From positions 1-63,628 of the forward strand of contig CAKNHF010000016.1 of the NCBI GenBank assembly GCA_930972465.1: DNA of 63,628 nt, read 5' to 3'. How positions within the stretch are numbered: position 1 is the stretch's first letter; every line of letters starts with the position of its first letter. The translations under genes and the position numbers were made by a program. Below are positions 33,807 to 43,932 of the stretch, piece after piece. The notes below the pieces were generated by a model. That model saw only the letters and a list, made by a program, of their open reading frames with translations, was not told the DNA's origin and did not search any database. Source of the stretch: an uncultured Lachnospiraceae bacterium. Its GTDB lineage: Bacteria > Bacillota > Clostridia > Lachnospirales > Lachnospiraceae.

Positions 33807-36527
33807 ATGCAGGAACATCATTCAAAAGATATCCGGGATCTGATCATTTACACAAAGACAGTGCCGGCGCATCCGGCGTCTTTTGCTGATTTTCCGTCCG
33901 CCCTTCACCCGGATATCCGCGGTTATCTGGCCGGTCATAATATCCCGCGCCTTTACACTCATCAGGCGGAGATGTTCGAGAAAGCGCAGGGCGGTGAGAA
34001 TGTGGTGATCACAACGTCCACGGCCAGTGGAAAGACATTGAGTTTTCTGCTCCCTGTACTGCAGGAGATCCTGAAGGATCCCCTCACCCGGGCGGTCTTT
34101 GTATATCCGACCAAGGCTCTTGCGGCGGATCAGTACCGGGCGCTTCAGCCGTTTCTGGAATATTTCGGCGAAGGACGGATCGCGGCGGGAGTCTACGACG
34201 GGGATACCATGCCGGCGGAGCGGAGCCAGATACGGAAAAGCGCGAATATTATTCTGACAAACCCGGAGATGCTGAATGCGGCATTCCTGCCAAATCACAG
34301 TAAATACGGGTTTGATTTTATTTTTACGAACCTGAAATATGTGGTTGTCGATGAGCTCCACAGTTACAGGGGAGCCTTCGGAGCACATCTGGCAAATATT
34401 TTCCGAAGGATGAAAAGAGTATGCGGATACTACGGATCAAAGCCGCAGTTTCTGTGCAGTTCTGCTACGATTGCCAATCCGGTGGAGCTGGCGGAACGGA
34501 TCTGCGGAGAGACATTTGCGCTGGTAGACCGGGACGGTTCACCGGCGCCGGAGAAGGAGTACCGGCTCGTGCAGCCGCCGGTGATAAAAGGAACAAATGA
34601 CAAAATCTACGGCCGCCGGTCCGCGTCTTCTGTGGCCGCGGATCTGATTCCGGAGCTGGTGGAGAAGGACCGGCATTTTATTGCATTTGGCCGAAGCCGC
34701 CGGAACGTGGAAGTGATTCTTAAGGAGGCGCGGGACAAACTGGATGCGGCTGGATTTTTAGGACACGGGGACAGCGGAAGAATTGCGGGATACAGAGGCG
34801 GTTACACGCCTCTTGAGCGAAGGAAGATTGAGCGGAAGATGACAGAGGGGGAGCTGTCCGGTCTTGTTTCAACCAACGCTCTGGAACTGGGAATTGATAT
34901 CGGGAAACTGGATTCCACGGTGATCGTAGGATATCCGGGAACCCGGGCCTCCTTCTGGCAGCAGACCGGACGTGCCGGGCGCAGCGGCGGGAAGTGTGTG
35001 AATTATCTGATTCTTGAGAATCAGCCTTTTGACCAGTACATTGCCATTGATCCGGAATGGCTGTTCTCCCGCACCAGCGAGAACGCTGTTGTGGATCCCG
35101 ACAATCTTCTGATCGAACTTGCGCATATCCGGGCGGCAGCGGCAGAGATGCCTCTGTCACTGGATGATATCGCGCTTTTTCCGGATCTGGGCGAGGTAAT
35201 TCCTGTTCTTATGAGCGCGGAGGAAGTGAAGAGTCTTGCCGGGCGGTTCGCCTGGTCAGGACCGGCGTTCCCGGCCGGAGATTACAGCCTCAGGAATATG
35301 GACAAGACAAGGTTCAGGCTGATGGTGATGGATGAAGAAGAGTTTGTGGATGGAAGAAGACAGGCGAAAGGGGCAGGCAGAGAGGTTACGGAGATGGATG
35401 AGTCACAGGCGTATCATGAACTGCACCCGGGCGCCGTGTATATGCATGAAGGGGCTCTTTATGAGGTCCTGAAGCTTGATCTGGTCAGCCGTACCGCGGA
35501 GGCGGTCCCCTTTTCAGGGAATTATTACACGGTTTCTGAGGGGACGGAAGAGACGCGTATACTGCAGACTTTTCAGGAGGAAGAGCTGGGGAGAACCAGG
35601 GTCTCTTTCGGAGACATCAATGTAAATGAAGTGATTTCCATGTATAAGAAGCTGCAGTTTCATAATCATCAGAATCTCGGATATGTGGAACTGACCCGTC
35701 CGCTTCAGAAGGACTATGATACGGAGAGCACCTGGATCGGGATTCCGGAAAATGTAACAGAGGTCTACCGAAGCCTTCTTGCGCCTGACAGAAACGGCGA
35801 GCTGGTGTTGAACAATCATTTCGAGGGAATGTGTTATGCGCTGAAAAATGCGGCGATGATGACTACCATGACAGAGCGGGATGATATTGACGCGGTAATC
35901 TCCAATAATGCGGTCATACCTGACGGGCGGAAAGAGCAGGCAGTTTCTCTTTATATTTATGACAAATATGAGGGAGGGCTGGGGTATTCCGAGAAGATTT
36001 ACGAAGTGGTCCCGCAGATTATCGAGAATGCGGTTCGAATGGTGGAAGGATGTTCCTGTGAGGGTGGCTGCCCGGCCTGTGTGGGAGACTATAATCTGGA
36101 TAAAAAGATGGTACTCTGGGGATTGAAGAATCTTCTGGAAGAAAGCGATCCTCCGGAGTTCGAAGGAAAACAAATTGAAGAAGCAAGACCGTTTATTCAG
36201 AAAGGATTTTCTTTCTTCAAGCTTCCTGAAGAGTGGGAGGAGTTCTGTGACAGTGTTGTAAAGAACGGGGAGCGCGGCGGCGCTTTTCTGCGGACGGTGG
36301 AGCAGGTGGAGACAGAGGGACACCGGCTGATTCTGACAGTGGGAAATACATTTTATGAGGAATGGATGACGGATCCGGACAATATGCGCAGTCTTGAGAA
36401 TACGCTGAGATATCATGCGGTTTGCCCGGCGGATATGCGAATCGAGGTAAAAGTTGTAGAAAACCGGGAGAGAGCGGATAAGATCCGGGGGAAATTACGG
36501 AGGAGATATGATGATCTGTTATCCTAG
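33807..36527 (+). CDS. DEAD/DEAH helicase with DUF1998, MrfA (YprA)-like
   Basis: A 906-residue superfamily 2 helicase. RecA domain 1 has TSTASGKTLSFLLP (Walker A), VFVYPTKALAADQYR, TNPEML and VVDELHSYRG (DEAH-type box); domain 2 has RNVEV, STNALELGIDIG and QQTGRAGRSG. The C-terminal DUF1998 region carries four cysteines in GCSCEGGCPACVGDYNLDKK, a likely metal site. This is the arrangement of Bacillus MrfA, which acts in repair of mitomycin C damage with the exonuclease MrfB. MrfB is not adjacent here. The protein is about 150 residues longer than MrfA of B. subtilis, with the extra part at the C-terminus. A UvrD-like helicase follows after 23 bases. Confidence 0.88.
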   Translation: MQEHHSKDIRDLIIYTKTVPAHPASFADFPSALHPDIRGYLAGHNIPRLYTHQAEMFEKAQGGENVVITTSTASGKTLSFLLPVLQEILKDPLTRAVFVYPTKALAADQYRALQPFLEYFGEGRIAAGVYDGDTMPAERSQIRKSANIILTNPEMLNAAFLPNHSKYGFDFIFTNLKYVVVDELHSYRGAFGAHLANIFRRMKRVCGYYGSKPQFLCSSATIANPVELAERICGETFALVDRDGSPAPEKEYRLVQPPVIKGTNDKIYGRRSASSVAADLIPELVEKDRHFIAFGRSRRNVEVILKEARDKLDAAGFLGHGDSGRIAGYRGGYTPLERRKIERKMTEGELSGLVSTNALELGIDIGKLDSTVIVGYPGTRASFWQQTGRAGRSGGKCVNYLILENQPFDQYIAIDPEWLFSRTSENAVVDPDNLLIELAHIRAAAAEMPLSLDDIALFPDLGEVIPVLMSAEEVKSLAGRFAWSGPAFPAGDYSLRNMDKTRFRLMVMDEEEFVDGRRQAKGAGREVTEMDESQAYHELHPGAVYMHEGALYEVLKLDLVSRTAEAVPFSGNYYTVSEGTEETRILQTFQEEELGRTRVSFGDINVNEVISMYKKLQFHNHQNLGYVELTRPLQKDYDTESTWIGIPENVTEVYRSLLAPDRNGELVLNNHFEGMCYALKNAAMMTTMTERDDIDAVISNNAVIPDGRKEQAVSLYIYDKYEGGLGYSEKIYEVVPQIIENAVRMVEGCSCEGGCPACVGDYNLDKKMVLWGLKNLLEESDPPEFEGKQIEEARPFIQKGFSFFKLPEEWEEFCDSVVKNGERGGAFLRTVEQVETEGHRLILTVGNTFYEEWMTDPDNMRSLENTLRYHAVCPADMRIEVKVVENRERADKIRGKLRRRYDDLLS

Positions 36528-36550
36528 AGAGAGAAGAAACGAGGTGAAAG

Positions 36551-38926
36551 ATGACGGAAGGGAATATTCGGCAGATACAGTTGAATGAGTATCAGAGAGC
36601 AGCAGTGCTGGACGACAGTCCGGCCTGTGTGGTCAACGCCAATGTGGGAAGCGGAAAGACCACGGTGCTGATCGAGAAGATACTGTATCTGCATCTGGAG
36701 AGACATGTTCCTCTGGAACAGATGATCGTTCTGACCTTTACCAACAAGGCGGCGGATGAGATAACAGAGCGTCTTCTCCGGAGAGAGCCAGGGATCCGTC
36801 CGGAGCAGGTAGAGGGTTTCGGAACGTTTCACAGTGTTGCGCTGAGACTTCTGAAGAACCGGCTCCCTGTGGAAAATGCGGGATGGACAAAAGAGTTTAC
36901 GGTTATGGATCCGGATGAAGAGACGGATCTGGCTCTTGACATTATTGCCGGACAGGGGCTGAAAGTGAAATACAAGAACCGGCTGAAAAAGAGGATGGAG
37001 CAGGAGTATCAGGCATATCTGTCGGGAAAGACAGAGAGCAGATATAAAGATGATCTGTTCCGGCTCTATCCGCTTCTGCTGGAAGAGAAGAAGCGGCAGA
37101 ACAAGATGTCATTCGCAGATCTGCTGCGGGTGGCATCGGAACTGCTTTCGGACGGGAAAACGGAAGAGGAGCACCGGGAAGCTTCTCCGGAAAGCGGAAA
37201 AAGCTGGCGACCTGCATGGATCATTGTGGATGAGGTGCAGGACAGCGATTCGCTCCAGCTTGAGTTCCTGGCGGCGCTCCGTGACTTCGGAAGAACGGAG
37301 ACGCCTGGGAAAGGCGGGAGGGAGAAGCCGGGCGGTGAGAATGCGCCGGAGAATCATACTTTCTCCGGCGTAAAACTGTTCGCCGTGGGCGACCCGAATC
37401 AGGTGATATACAGCTGGCGGGGAACCGGTGAGAATATGTTTTTTCGGCTGAAACACCGGTTTGCGGCGAGAGAACTGAGTCTTCCGGTGAATTACCGGTC
37501 TGACGTGTCGATCCTGGAGGCGGCAAACAGGTTCATGCAGTTCGGGGAAAAGATCCGTGGAAGCAGGCAAGAGACAGGCAGGATTGTGGTAAAGAATCAT
37601 TACGATCCGTTTCAGGAAGCGGAATATCTGGCGGACAGGATACGGTCGCTGCATGAGGACGGTGAGGCCTACAGCGGAATAGCCGTGTTCTACCGGCTGC
37701 AGAGGCAGGCAGAGGTTCTGACGAAGGTGTTTGAACGTCAGGGGATTCCATTCGAGCTTTCCGTGAAGAGAACACTGAAGGATATACCTGTGTTGGAATG
37801 GCTTTTGAAAGTATTGCGTTTCTCTGTAAATTCTGCAGATATCCAGAGCGCGGTGAATGTGCTTACAGACCCCCGATATGGCGGAAAATGTACCAAGAAG
37901 AAGGCTCTGGAGATTGTGCGCGGAGACGGCAGGAACAAGGGAAAGGACAGCCGGGAAACAGAAAAAGGCGGGCGGAAAGAGAGCGGACCGGAGAAACTTT
38001 TCCGGAGAATGCGGGAATTTCCGGAGTACTTTGCCGGCAGAACCGAATCGCCTTCAGCAGAGGAACTTTTTGCATATTTCGGTCTGAGAGAAGCGCTTCA
38101 TCCCGCATCAGAAGGATATGCCGGAGACGAACACGCAGTGATGGATTTCCTGAAAAAGATGTGCGGGGTCTGCTCCGGCGGCGGTGCGGCGGAAGCCGGA
38201 GGAAATGAAGCACGGCAGACCCAGTACGCGGAACAGAAGGATTTTGCAGAACGGATACGGGAATTTGTGAACAGTTCTGCTCTCTATGGCATGAAGACAG
38301 ACGCCGGGGAGAAAGCCGCCGACGGAGAAGATATGCTGCCGCCGGGCAGAGGAAGTGATACGGCGGACCGAGTAAAACTGATGACGCTTCACGCTTCCAA
38401 GGGACTGGAGTTTAACGTTGTATTTATGATTGGTGTGAATCAGGGGCTGATCCCTCTGAGGTGCAGGAGTTTCGAACAGGAGGAAGAAGAACGGCGACTG
38501 TTTTTTGTCGGGATAACCAGAGCAAAGAGGACGCTTGAACTGTCCTGGTATACGAATCCGGGAGAACCGGGAGCATTTGGAGAGCCGGGCCGTTATCTGC
38601 AGATGATTCCGCAGCATCTGATGGAGAGAGAGGACATACGCAGCCATGAGGAGAGACACGGTAATCTCCGGCGTATGCGCCGGGAGGTGCAGGAACAGAT
38701 CAGAAAGAAACGGGACGGAGAGAACATCGGGGACGCCGGCGCAGAGCGAAAAGGCACAGATACAGGGCAAGCCGCTGACGAAAGGAAAAAAGTAATACAT
38801 GTGCGCCATAAGAAATACGGGAATGGCGTGCTGATATCTGAAGATGAGATGAATGTGGAAGTGGAATTTCCGGGATACGGCAGGAAGAAGTTCCTGAAGG
38901 CATTCAGTGAAGTGGAGTGGATATAA
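36551..38926 (+). CDS. UvrD/PcrA-type superfamily 1 DNA helicase
   Basis: A 791-residue ATP-dependent DNA helicase. Motifs in order: Q motif (LNEYQRAAV), Walker A NANVGSGKTTVL, LTFTNKAADEI, Walker B IIVDEVQDSDSLQ (DEVQD where most have DEYQD), VGDPNQVIYSWRG, LPVNYRS, MTLHASKGLEFNVVF and VGITRAKRTLEL. Insertions rich in Arg, Lys and Gly at about residues 260-275 and 455-480 and a long charged stretch before the C-terminus enlarge it. The end (VIHVRHKKYGNGVLISEDEMNVEVEFPGYGRKKFL) is a Tudor-like domain as in PcrA. It should unwind DNA in repair and is very likely co-transcribed with the MrfA-like gene. Confidence 0.9.
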   Translation: MTEGNIRQIQLNEYQRAAVLDDSPACVVNANVGSGKTTVLIEKILYLHLERHVPLEQMIVLTFTNKAADEITERLLRREPGIRPEQVEGFGTFHSVALRLLKNRLPVENAGWTKEFTVMDPDEETDLALDIIAGQGLKVKYKNRLKKRMEQEYQAYLSGKTESRYKDDLFRLYPLLLEEKKRQNKMSFADLLRVASELLSDGKTEEEHREASPESGKSWRPAWIIVDEVQDSDSLQLEFLAALRDFGRTETPGKGGREKPGGENAPENHTFSGVKLFAVGDPNQVIYSWRGTGENMFFRLKHRFAARELSLPVNYRSDVSILEAANRFMQFGEKIRGSRQETGRIVVKNHYDPFQEAEYLADRIRSLHEDGEAYSGIAVFYRLQRQAEVLTKVFERQGIPFELSVKRTLKDIPVLEWLLKVLRFSVNSADIQSAVNVLTDPRYGGKCTKKKALEIVRGDGRNKGKDSRETEKGGRKESGPEKLFRRMREFPEYFAGRTESPSAEELFAYFGLREALHPASEGYAGDEHAVMDFLKKMCGVCSGGGAAEAGGNEARQTQYAEQKDFAERIREFVNSSALYGMKTDAGEKAADGEDMLPPGRGSDTADRVKLMTLHASKGLEFNVVFMIGVNQGLIPLRCRSFEQEEEERRLFFVGITRAKRTLELSWYTNPGEPGAFGEPGRYLQMIPQHLMEREDIRSHEERHGNLRRMRREVQEQIRKKRDGENIGDAGAERKGTDTGQAADERKKVIHVRHKKYGNGVLISEDEMNVEVEFPGYGRKKFLKAFSEVEWI

Positions 38927-38942
38927 AGAGGGGAAAACTTAT

Positions 38943-38974
38943 AAAAAAGAGATGCATAACAGACATGCATCTCT
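38943..38974 (-). terminator. Terminator of the minus-strand HAD gene
   Basis: Arms AGAGATGCAT (38948-38957) and ATGCATCTCT (38965-38974) overlapping the HAD stop codon; the minus-strand tail is TTTTTT. Confidence 0.7.
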
Positions 38975-39782
38975 AACGCAAGAAGAGATCGATCACATGA
39001 AGGATCCCGTCATCATCATTGGAACGTGTGATAAAATCAGCTGACTCTTTCACTACGGTCTGGGCATTTGCCATGGCAACTCCCAGACCGGCGTATTCGA
39101 TCATGGATACGTCATTGTATCCGTCTCCGCAGCAGATCATCTGTTCCGCGGAAAGACCAAGGCTGCTGAGCAGCCGGTGCAGAGAATATGCCTTGTCGAT
39201 ATTCCGCGGCATGATCTCAAGAAAATGAGGCTCTGACCGGTAAATGTTCAGAAGGCCGTGATACTGGTCCTGAAGGCGGGGCATCAGTTCTTCCAGAATT
39301 TCCGGGTCGCCCGGGACGAGCATTTTGTTTATGGGAAATGTAAGGGCCGCGGGGAAATCTGAAACGGTCCGGACGGCCATTTTGTTTATGCCGGCTTCTA
39401 TCATGGTATACCGGTTCGGGCCGATGCCGGAGATGATTTCGGAATCGGTGTAGGTAATGATATCCACACCGGGGCAGGTGCGGACTTCCTCGAAGACCGG
39501 GCGGATGACATCATGAGGCAGAGCGCGGTTATAGATGACCTCACCTGTTGAACATTTTGTAATCCGGGCTCCGTTGAATGAGAGCATGTATCCGCCGTAT
39601 TTTTCCATTTCCAGTTTCCGGGCCAGCGGAGCCACCCCGTTTATGGGGCGGCCGCTGGCGAGGATGAGGATACGTCCGGTTTTCTGTATGTGGATGAGGG
39701 CCTCCCGGGTTGGAGGGGTAATCTCTTTCTTTGAGTTGGTAAGAGTGCCGTCCAGATCAAGCGTTAATACCTGGTATTTCAT
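38973..39782 (-). CDS. Cof-type HAD-IIB phosphatase
   Basis: A 269-residue HAD phosphatase: motif I LDLDGTLTNS, motif II LASGRPINGV, a Cof-type alpha/beta cap in the middle (residues about 85-185), Lys in the NKMLVPGD/NIDKAYSL region, and motif IV CCGDGYNDVSMIEYAGLGVAMANA. The Cof group typically dephosphorylates sugar phosphates or pyridoxal phosphate. The ATG at 39782 follows AGGAGGA. Last gene of the minus-strand set that begins with pncB or ddl; its relation to murF may only be positional. Confidence 0.88.
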   Translation of the reverse strand: MKYQVLTLDLDGTLTNSKKEITPPTREALIHIQKTGRILILASGRPINGVAPLARKLEMEKYGGYMLSFNGARITKCSTGEVIYNRALPHDVIRPVFEEVRTCPGVDIITYTDSEIISGIGPNRYTMIEAGINKMAVRTVSDFPAALTFPINKMLVPGDPEILEELMPRLQDQYHGLLNIYRSEPHFLEIMPRNIDKAYSLHRLLSSLGLSAEQMICCGDGYNDVSMIEYAGLGVAMANAQTVVKESADFITRSNDDDGILHVIDLFLR

Positions 39783-39841
39783 GTATTCCTCCTGTGTGAG
39801 TAAATTCTGCCGCTTCCGAATATCCGCAGAGGCGGATTGTT

Positions 39842-41215
39842 TCATTTCTGAAGCTCTTCTACGATTTTTGCAAAATCCATTGCATGAGAGGCTTTCACAA
39901 GGATCGTATCATTTTTGTGAAGGATCTGACCGGCTTCGTTTAAGAAGTCTTCCTTCGTGTCATAGTGCAGGACTTCCATATCGCTGCCGGAGGAAGCTTC
40001 GCGGGCGCCGCGGGCCGTCTCGGCGGACAGACCTCCGATGCAGATCAGGACATTGATGCCTGCGTCAGCGGCGAAAGCGCCTGTCTCGTAGTGCATTTCC
40101 TTCTCGCTGTTTCCAAGTTCAAACATATCTCCCAGTATGGCGACGGTTCTTGTATCTGCCCCGGAAAGAACGGAGAGAGATGACTTCATGGAAACGGGAT
40201 TGGCATTATAGCAGTCGTCGATAATGGAATACCGGTCTGTTTCGATCAGATGATTCCGGCCGGCAATGGGGACAAGCTGTTCAATCCCCTGACGGATTTC
40301 ATCTGCCGTCATGCCAAGCGCCTGTCCTGCTGCGATCCCGGCCAGCGCATTGTATACCATGTGGTCTCCGGGAATGGAGATATGCGCCTCGAATCTTTCG
40401 GAAGGAGTGACAAACTCGGCGGTAGTGCCCTTAAGCCCCATGTTCCGGATCTGTTCTGCGTGGTAAGGACAGGATGGATCGAGACCGAAATAGACCGGCT
40501 GAATGCCGTTGTCAGGAGTAAATCCGCGTAGCTTGTCGTCATCTCCGTTCAGAATGATCGTGCCGTCCGGGTTCATGAATGCGAACATTTCGGTTTTTGC
40601 CCGGAGTATGCCGCCGCGGGAGCCGAGATTCTCTATATGTGCAACGCCGATGTTGGTGATCACACAGATGTCCGGCCTTGCGATTCTGGCAAGCCTTGTC
40701 ATTTCCCCGAAGCCGCTGATCCCCATCTCGAGGACTGCGACCTCATGCTCTTCGCGCAGATTGAAGACTGTGAGCGGGAGTCCGATTTCATTGTTGAAGT
40801 TTCCTTCCGTTTTGAGCACATTGTATTTCTGACTCAGGACGGAAGCGATCATCTCTTTGGTGCTTGTCTTTCCCACACTGCCGGAGATCCCTACGACTTT
40901 GATGTCCAGAGAACGGCGATAGTGCTCTGCAATATCTTTCAAAGCCTGCTCGCAGGAGTCTACTTTAATATAAGGATATGGGACGTCTCCGAGATCCTGT
41001 TCCGAAACCGAACACAGAGCACCTTTTTCCATGACCTGGGGAATAAAGGTGTGGCCGTCCACACGTGCGCCTCTGATTGCTATGAACAGACCGTCTTTCT
41101 GGATCTTCCGGCTGTCGATGACGACGCAGGATACTTCTCTGGACAGTGATTCTTCCGGCCCGTGATAAGTACCGCCGCAAGCATCAGCGATTTTCTGTAA
41201 AGACATATTTTTCAT
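39842..41215 (-). CDS. murF: UDP-N-acetylmuramoyl-tripeptide--D-alanyl-D-alanine ligase
   Basis: Adds the D-Ala-D-Ala dipeptide to the peptidoglycan precursor in the cytoplasm. The 457-residue Mur ligase has an N-terminal substrate domain with VVIDSRKIQKDGLFIAIRGARVDGH, the ATP loop GISGSVGKTSTKEMIASVL, TEGNFNNEIGLPLTVF, and the C-terminal LIETDRYSIIDDCYNANPVSMKSSL and LGDMFELG. AAAGGAA lies 10 bases before the ATG. It lies 124 bases downstream of ddl, which makes its D-Ala-D-Ala substrate, so the pair forms a functional unit. Confidence 0.96.
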   Translation of the reverse strand: MKNMSLQKIADACGGTYHGPEESLSREVSCVVIDSRKIQKDGLFIAIRGARVDGHTFIPQVMEKGALCSVSEQDLGDVPYPYIKVDSCEQALKDIAEHYRRSLDIKVVGISGSVGKTSTKEMIASVLSQKYNVLKTEGNFNNEIGLPLTVFNLREEHEVAVLEMGISGFGEMTRLARIARPDICVITNIGVAHIENLGSRGGILRAKTEMFAFMNPDGTIILNGDDDKLRGFTPDNGIQPVYFGLDPSCPYHAEQIRNMGLKGTTAEFVTPSERFEAHISIPGDHMVYNALAGIAAGQALGMTADEIRQGIEQLVPIAGRNHLIETDRYSIIDDCYNANPVSMKSSLSVLSGADTRTVAILGDMFELGNSEKEMHYETGAFAADAGINVLICIGGLSAETARGAREASSGSDMEVLHYDTKEDFLNEAGQILHKNDTILVKASHAMDFAKIVEELQK

Positions 41216-41272
41216 AAGATATTAATTCCTTTCATATAAATAATATAACTTTCATACACTCAAATCGCCACC

Positions 41273-41325
41273 GTCTGCCTGCTGCGTGAAGCCTGCCGGT
41301 ACAACGATGGCGATTCTTGAATGGT
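41273..41325. promoter_or_regulatory. Hairpin between ddl and murF
   Basis: Twelve-base arms at 41273-41284 and 41314-41325 (AATCGCCACCGT and complement, 11 of 12 pairs). Only a short T run follows on the minus strand, so it may be a weak terminator or a processing site. Confidence 0.45.
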
Positions 41326-41339
41326 GTAAATCTGAAAGT

Positions 41340-42395
41340 TTACATATATCTTGCTTCCATTGATTTCTGAATGATCAGTTCGCACAGGTCTCCGTACTCG
41401 ATTCCTGCGACTTTGGCTTCCTTGGGAAGAAGGCTGGCTGCTGTCATACCCGGGAGTGTATTCATCTCCAGGCAGTAGAGTCCGCCGTTTTCATCCAGGA
41501 GGAAATCCGCACGGCTGTAGACGTTCAGCTTCAGCGCGCGGTATGCTTTTACGGTGAGCTCCTTCATCCTGTCGGAGATTTCTTCGCTGATATCGGCGGG
41601 GCATACTTCATCGGTGGCGCCGTCCTGATATTTGTTGGCATAATCGAAGAACCCTGTCTTGGGAATGATTTCGATAGGCGGGAGCGCCTCGCCGTCGATG
41701 ATCCCGCATGCAAACTCGCGGCCTTTGATGTATGTCTCGATGACTACTTCATCCTCATAGCGGAACGAATTCTCAAGTGCGTTTTCATACTCATCCTCGG
41801 TGTTTACAATGTATACTCCGATGCTGGATCCTCCGGAACAGGGTTTTACCACGACAGGAAGAGAAAGGCCAAGGGAGCTTAAGGAACGGTCAGCGTCATC
41901 TTTGTGAAGGCAGGCGCCCTCCGGAGTGGAGATGCCGGACTGGAGGAATACCTGTTTGGTGAATCCCTTGTCCATGGCTACTGCGCAGCCCAGCGAATCC
42001 GGACCGGTATAGCGGATGCCAAGCAGATCAAAGGTTGCCTGAAGCTTTCCGTTTTCACCCTCGCCGCCGTGCAGACCGAGGAAAGTAATGTCCGCCATGC
42101 GGCACAGTTCGATGACATTGGGGCCGAGAAAACAGTCGGACTGATCCGGACGGGAAGCTTTTACGGCCGCAAGATCAGGTTCTTCCGTTCCGATATTCTT
42201 TGCAATCTCCAGACCGTGTCCCGGAAGCGTGAAGACGTCCTCAAGGTTTTCCGGGGGATTCTCAAGTCCCAGAAATACATCCAGCAGATAGGCGTCGTGT
42301 CCTTTTTCCAGCAGTGTCCGGCAGATACCGGCTGCGGAGGAGAGGGAGACATCACGCTCCGTGCTGAGTCCTCCGGCTAAAACTATGATCTTCAT
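41340..42395 (-). CDS. ddl: D-alanine--D-alanine ligase
   Basis: ATP-grasp enzyme that joins two D-alanines for cell-wall synthesis. The 351-residue protein begins with VLAGGLSTERDVSLSSA, contains FLGLHGGEGENGKLQATFDLLGIRYTG, the Lys/ATP loop VVKPCSGGSSIGVYIV, YIKGREFACGIIDG, and the metal-binding LEMNTLPGMTAASLLPKEA at the end. It is slightly unlike classical Ddl in its first motif but all catalytic parts are present. murF follows on the same strand. Confidence 0.94.
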   Translation of the reverse strand: MKIIVLAGGLSTERDVSLSSAAGICRTLLEKGHDAYLLDVFLGLENPPENLEDVFTLPGHGLEIAKNIGTEEPDLAAVKASRPDQSDCFLGPNVIELCRMADITFLGLHGGEGENGKLQATFDLLGIRYTGPDSLGCAVAMDKGFTKQVFLQSGISTPEGACLHKDDADRSLSSLGLSLPVVVKPCSGGSSIGVYIVNTEDEYENALENSFRYEDEVVIETYIKGREFACGIIDGEALPPIEIIPKTGFFDYANKYQDGATDEVCPADISEEISDRMKELTVKAYRALKLNVYSRADFLLDENGGLYCLEMNTLPGMTAASLLPKEAKVAGIEYGDLCELIIQKSMEARYM

Positions 42396-42455
42396 GATAT
42401 TTATACTCCTTTGTTTTGGGATTTAAAGCATCAGTTTGTCTGAGCCGATGTTTTA

Positions 42456-43904
42456 TCATATATTTACACTATTGAGAAGCTCTGTCTTTGTGTCATAAAG
42501 TTTCTGCGAAAGGTCCACATAGACCTTGTGCGGGTTGAACAGACGTTTTGTCTCATCCCACAGGGTATCTTTTTCCTGACGGCAGAATTCCGCGATCTCC
42601 TGGACGGAGGGAGAATTATATTTGCATTCGCCCCGGATGAAGACCGGCTTCAGGATTTCTTTCATTGTGTAGGTCCCGCCTGCAAGACGTGTCTTCTTCC
42701 ATGTGGCGTTGGGATCGAACAGAAGAAGATCTTCGTCAGTATTGTATTTCTCGTCTACAAAGCAGATCAGGTCCGCGCGCATCTTTCCGGTTTCTTTGTC
42801 ATAGATGCGGTAGATTGTCTTGTTTCCCGGATTGGTGATCTTCTCGACGTTTTCGGAAATCTTGATCTTCGGGACAAATTCGCCTTTCTCGTTCTGAATG
42901 GCAGCCAGCTTGTACACGCCGCCGAAGGACGGGCAGTCCTTGGAAGTGATCAGGTTAGTGCCAACGCCCCAGGAAGTGATGGCGGCACCCTGAATCTTCA
43001 GATCATTGATGAGAAATTCGTCCAGATCGTTGGAGGCGGCAATAACCGCATCGGTAAATCCGGCTTCATCCAGCATTTTGCGCGCTTTCTTTGACAGATA
43101 TGCCAGATCTCCGGAGTCAAGGCGGATGCCGTAACTCTTCGGATGGATCCCGGCGTCGCGCATTTCCCTGAATACGCGGATGGCGTTGGGAACACCGGAC
43201 TTCAGTGTATCATAGGTATCTACCAGAAGAGTGCATGCGTCAGGATAGAGCCGTGCATATTCTTTGAATGCCGTGTATTCGTCCTTGAAGCTCATGATCC
43301 AGCTGTGGGCGTGCGTTCCGAGAACCGGTACGTTGAACATTTCACCGGCCAGTACATTGGAAGTTCCCACACAGCCGCCGATGATGGCCGCCCTTGCGCC
43401 GTACAGTCCTGCATCCGGACCCTGGGCACGGCGAAGACCGAACTCCATGACTCCGTCGCCTTTTGCCGCATGGACGACGCGGGCCGCTTTGGTGGCGATC
43501 AGACACTGGTGGTTGATGATCGTCAGGATGGCGGTCTCCACGAGCTGCGCTTCCATGATCGGCGCAACGACTTTGATGAGAGGCTCTCGCGGGAAGATCA
43601 CGGTTCCTTCCGGAATGGCATATATATCCCCGCTGAAATGAAAGCCGCTCAGATAGTGGAGGAAATCTTCGCTGAAGATTCCCAGACCTCTCAGATAATC
43701 GACATCTTCATAGGAAAAGTTCAGATTCTTGATATATTCTATGACCTGATCCAGTCCCGCCATGATGGAATAACCACTCTTGTTCGGGTTCTCGCGGAAG
43801 AACATGTCGAAAATGACGGTCTCGTTTTCCTGAGTTTCGAAATAGCCCTGCATCATGGTCAGTTCATACAGATCTGTCAGCAGGGTGAGATTCTGTGCGC
43901 TCAT
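42456..43904 (-). CDS. pncB: Nicotinate phosphoribosyltransferase
   Basis: Converts nicotinate and PRPP to nicotinate mononucleotide in NAD salvage. The 482-residue protein has LLTDLYELTMMQGYF at the N-terminus, FGLRRAQGPDAG, the GTHAHSW motif with the phosphorylated-type His, and IRLDSGDLAYLSKKARKML for the PRPP site. The ATG at 43904 follows GAGGGAAAATATT; the longer frame upstream lies in the hairpin leader. It has its own promoter and a stem-loop leader. Confidence 0.94.
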   Translation of the reverse strand: MSAQNLTLLTDLYELTMMQGYFETQENETVIFDMFFRENPNKSGYSIMAGLDQVIEYIKNLNFSYEDVDYLRGLGIFSEDFLHYLSGFHFSGDIYAIPEGTVIFPREPLIKVVAPIMEAQLVETAILTIINHQCLIATKAARVVHAAKGDGVMEFGLRRAQGPDAGLYGARAAIIGGCVGTSNVLAGEMFNVPVLGTHAHSWIMSFKDEYTAFKEYARLYPDACTLLVDTYDTLKSGVPNAIRVFREMRDAGIHPKSYGIRLDSGDLAYLSKKARKMLDEAGFTDAVIAASNDLDEFLINDLKIQGAAITSWGVGTNLITSKDCPSFGGVYKLAAIQNEKGEFVPKIKISENVEKITNPGNKTIYRIYDKETGKMRADLICFVDEKYNTDEDLLLFDPNATWKKTRLAGGTYTMKEILKPVFIRGECKYNSPSVQEIAEFCRQEKDTLWDETKRLFNPHKVYVDLSQKLYDTKTELLNSVNI

Positions 43905-43932
43905 AATATTTTCCCTCTTTTCATTCGCCTGG

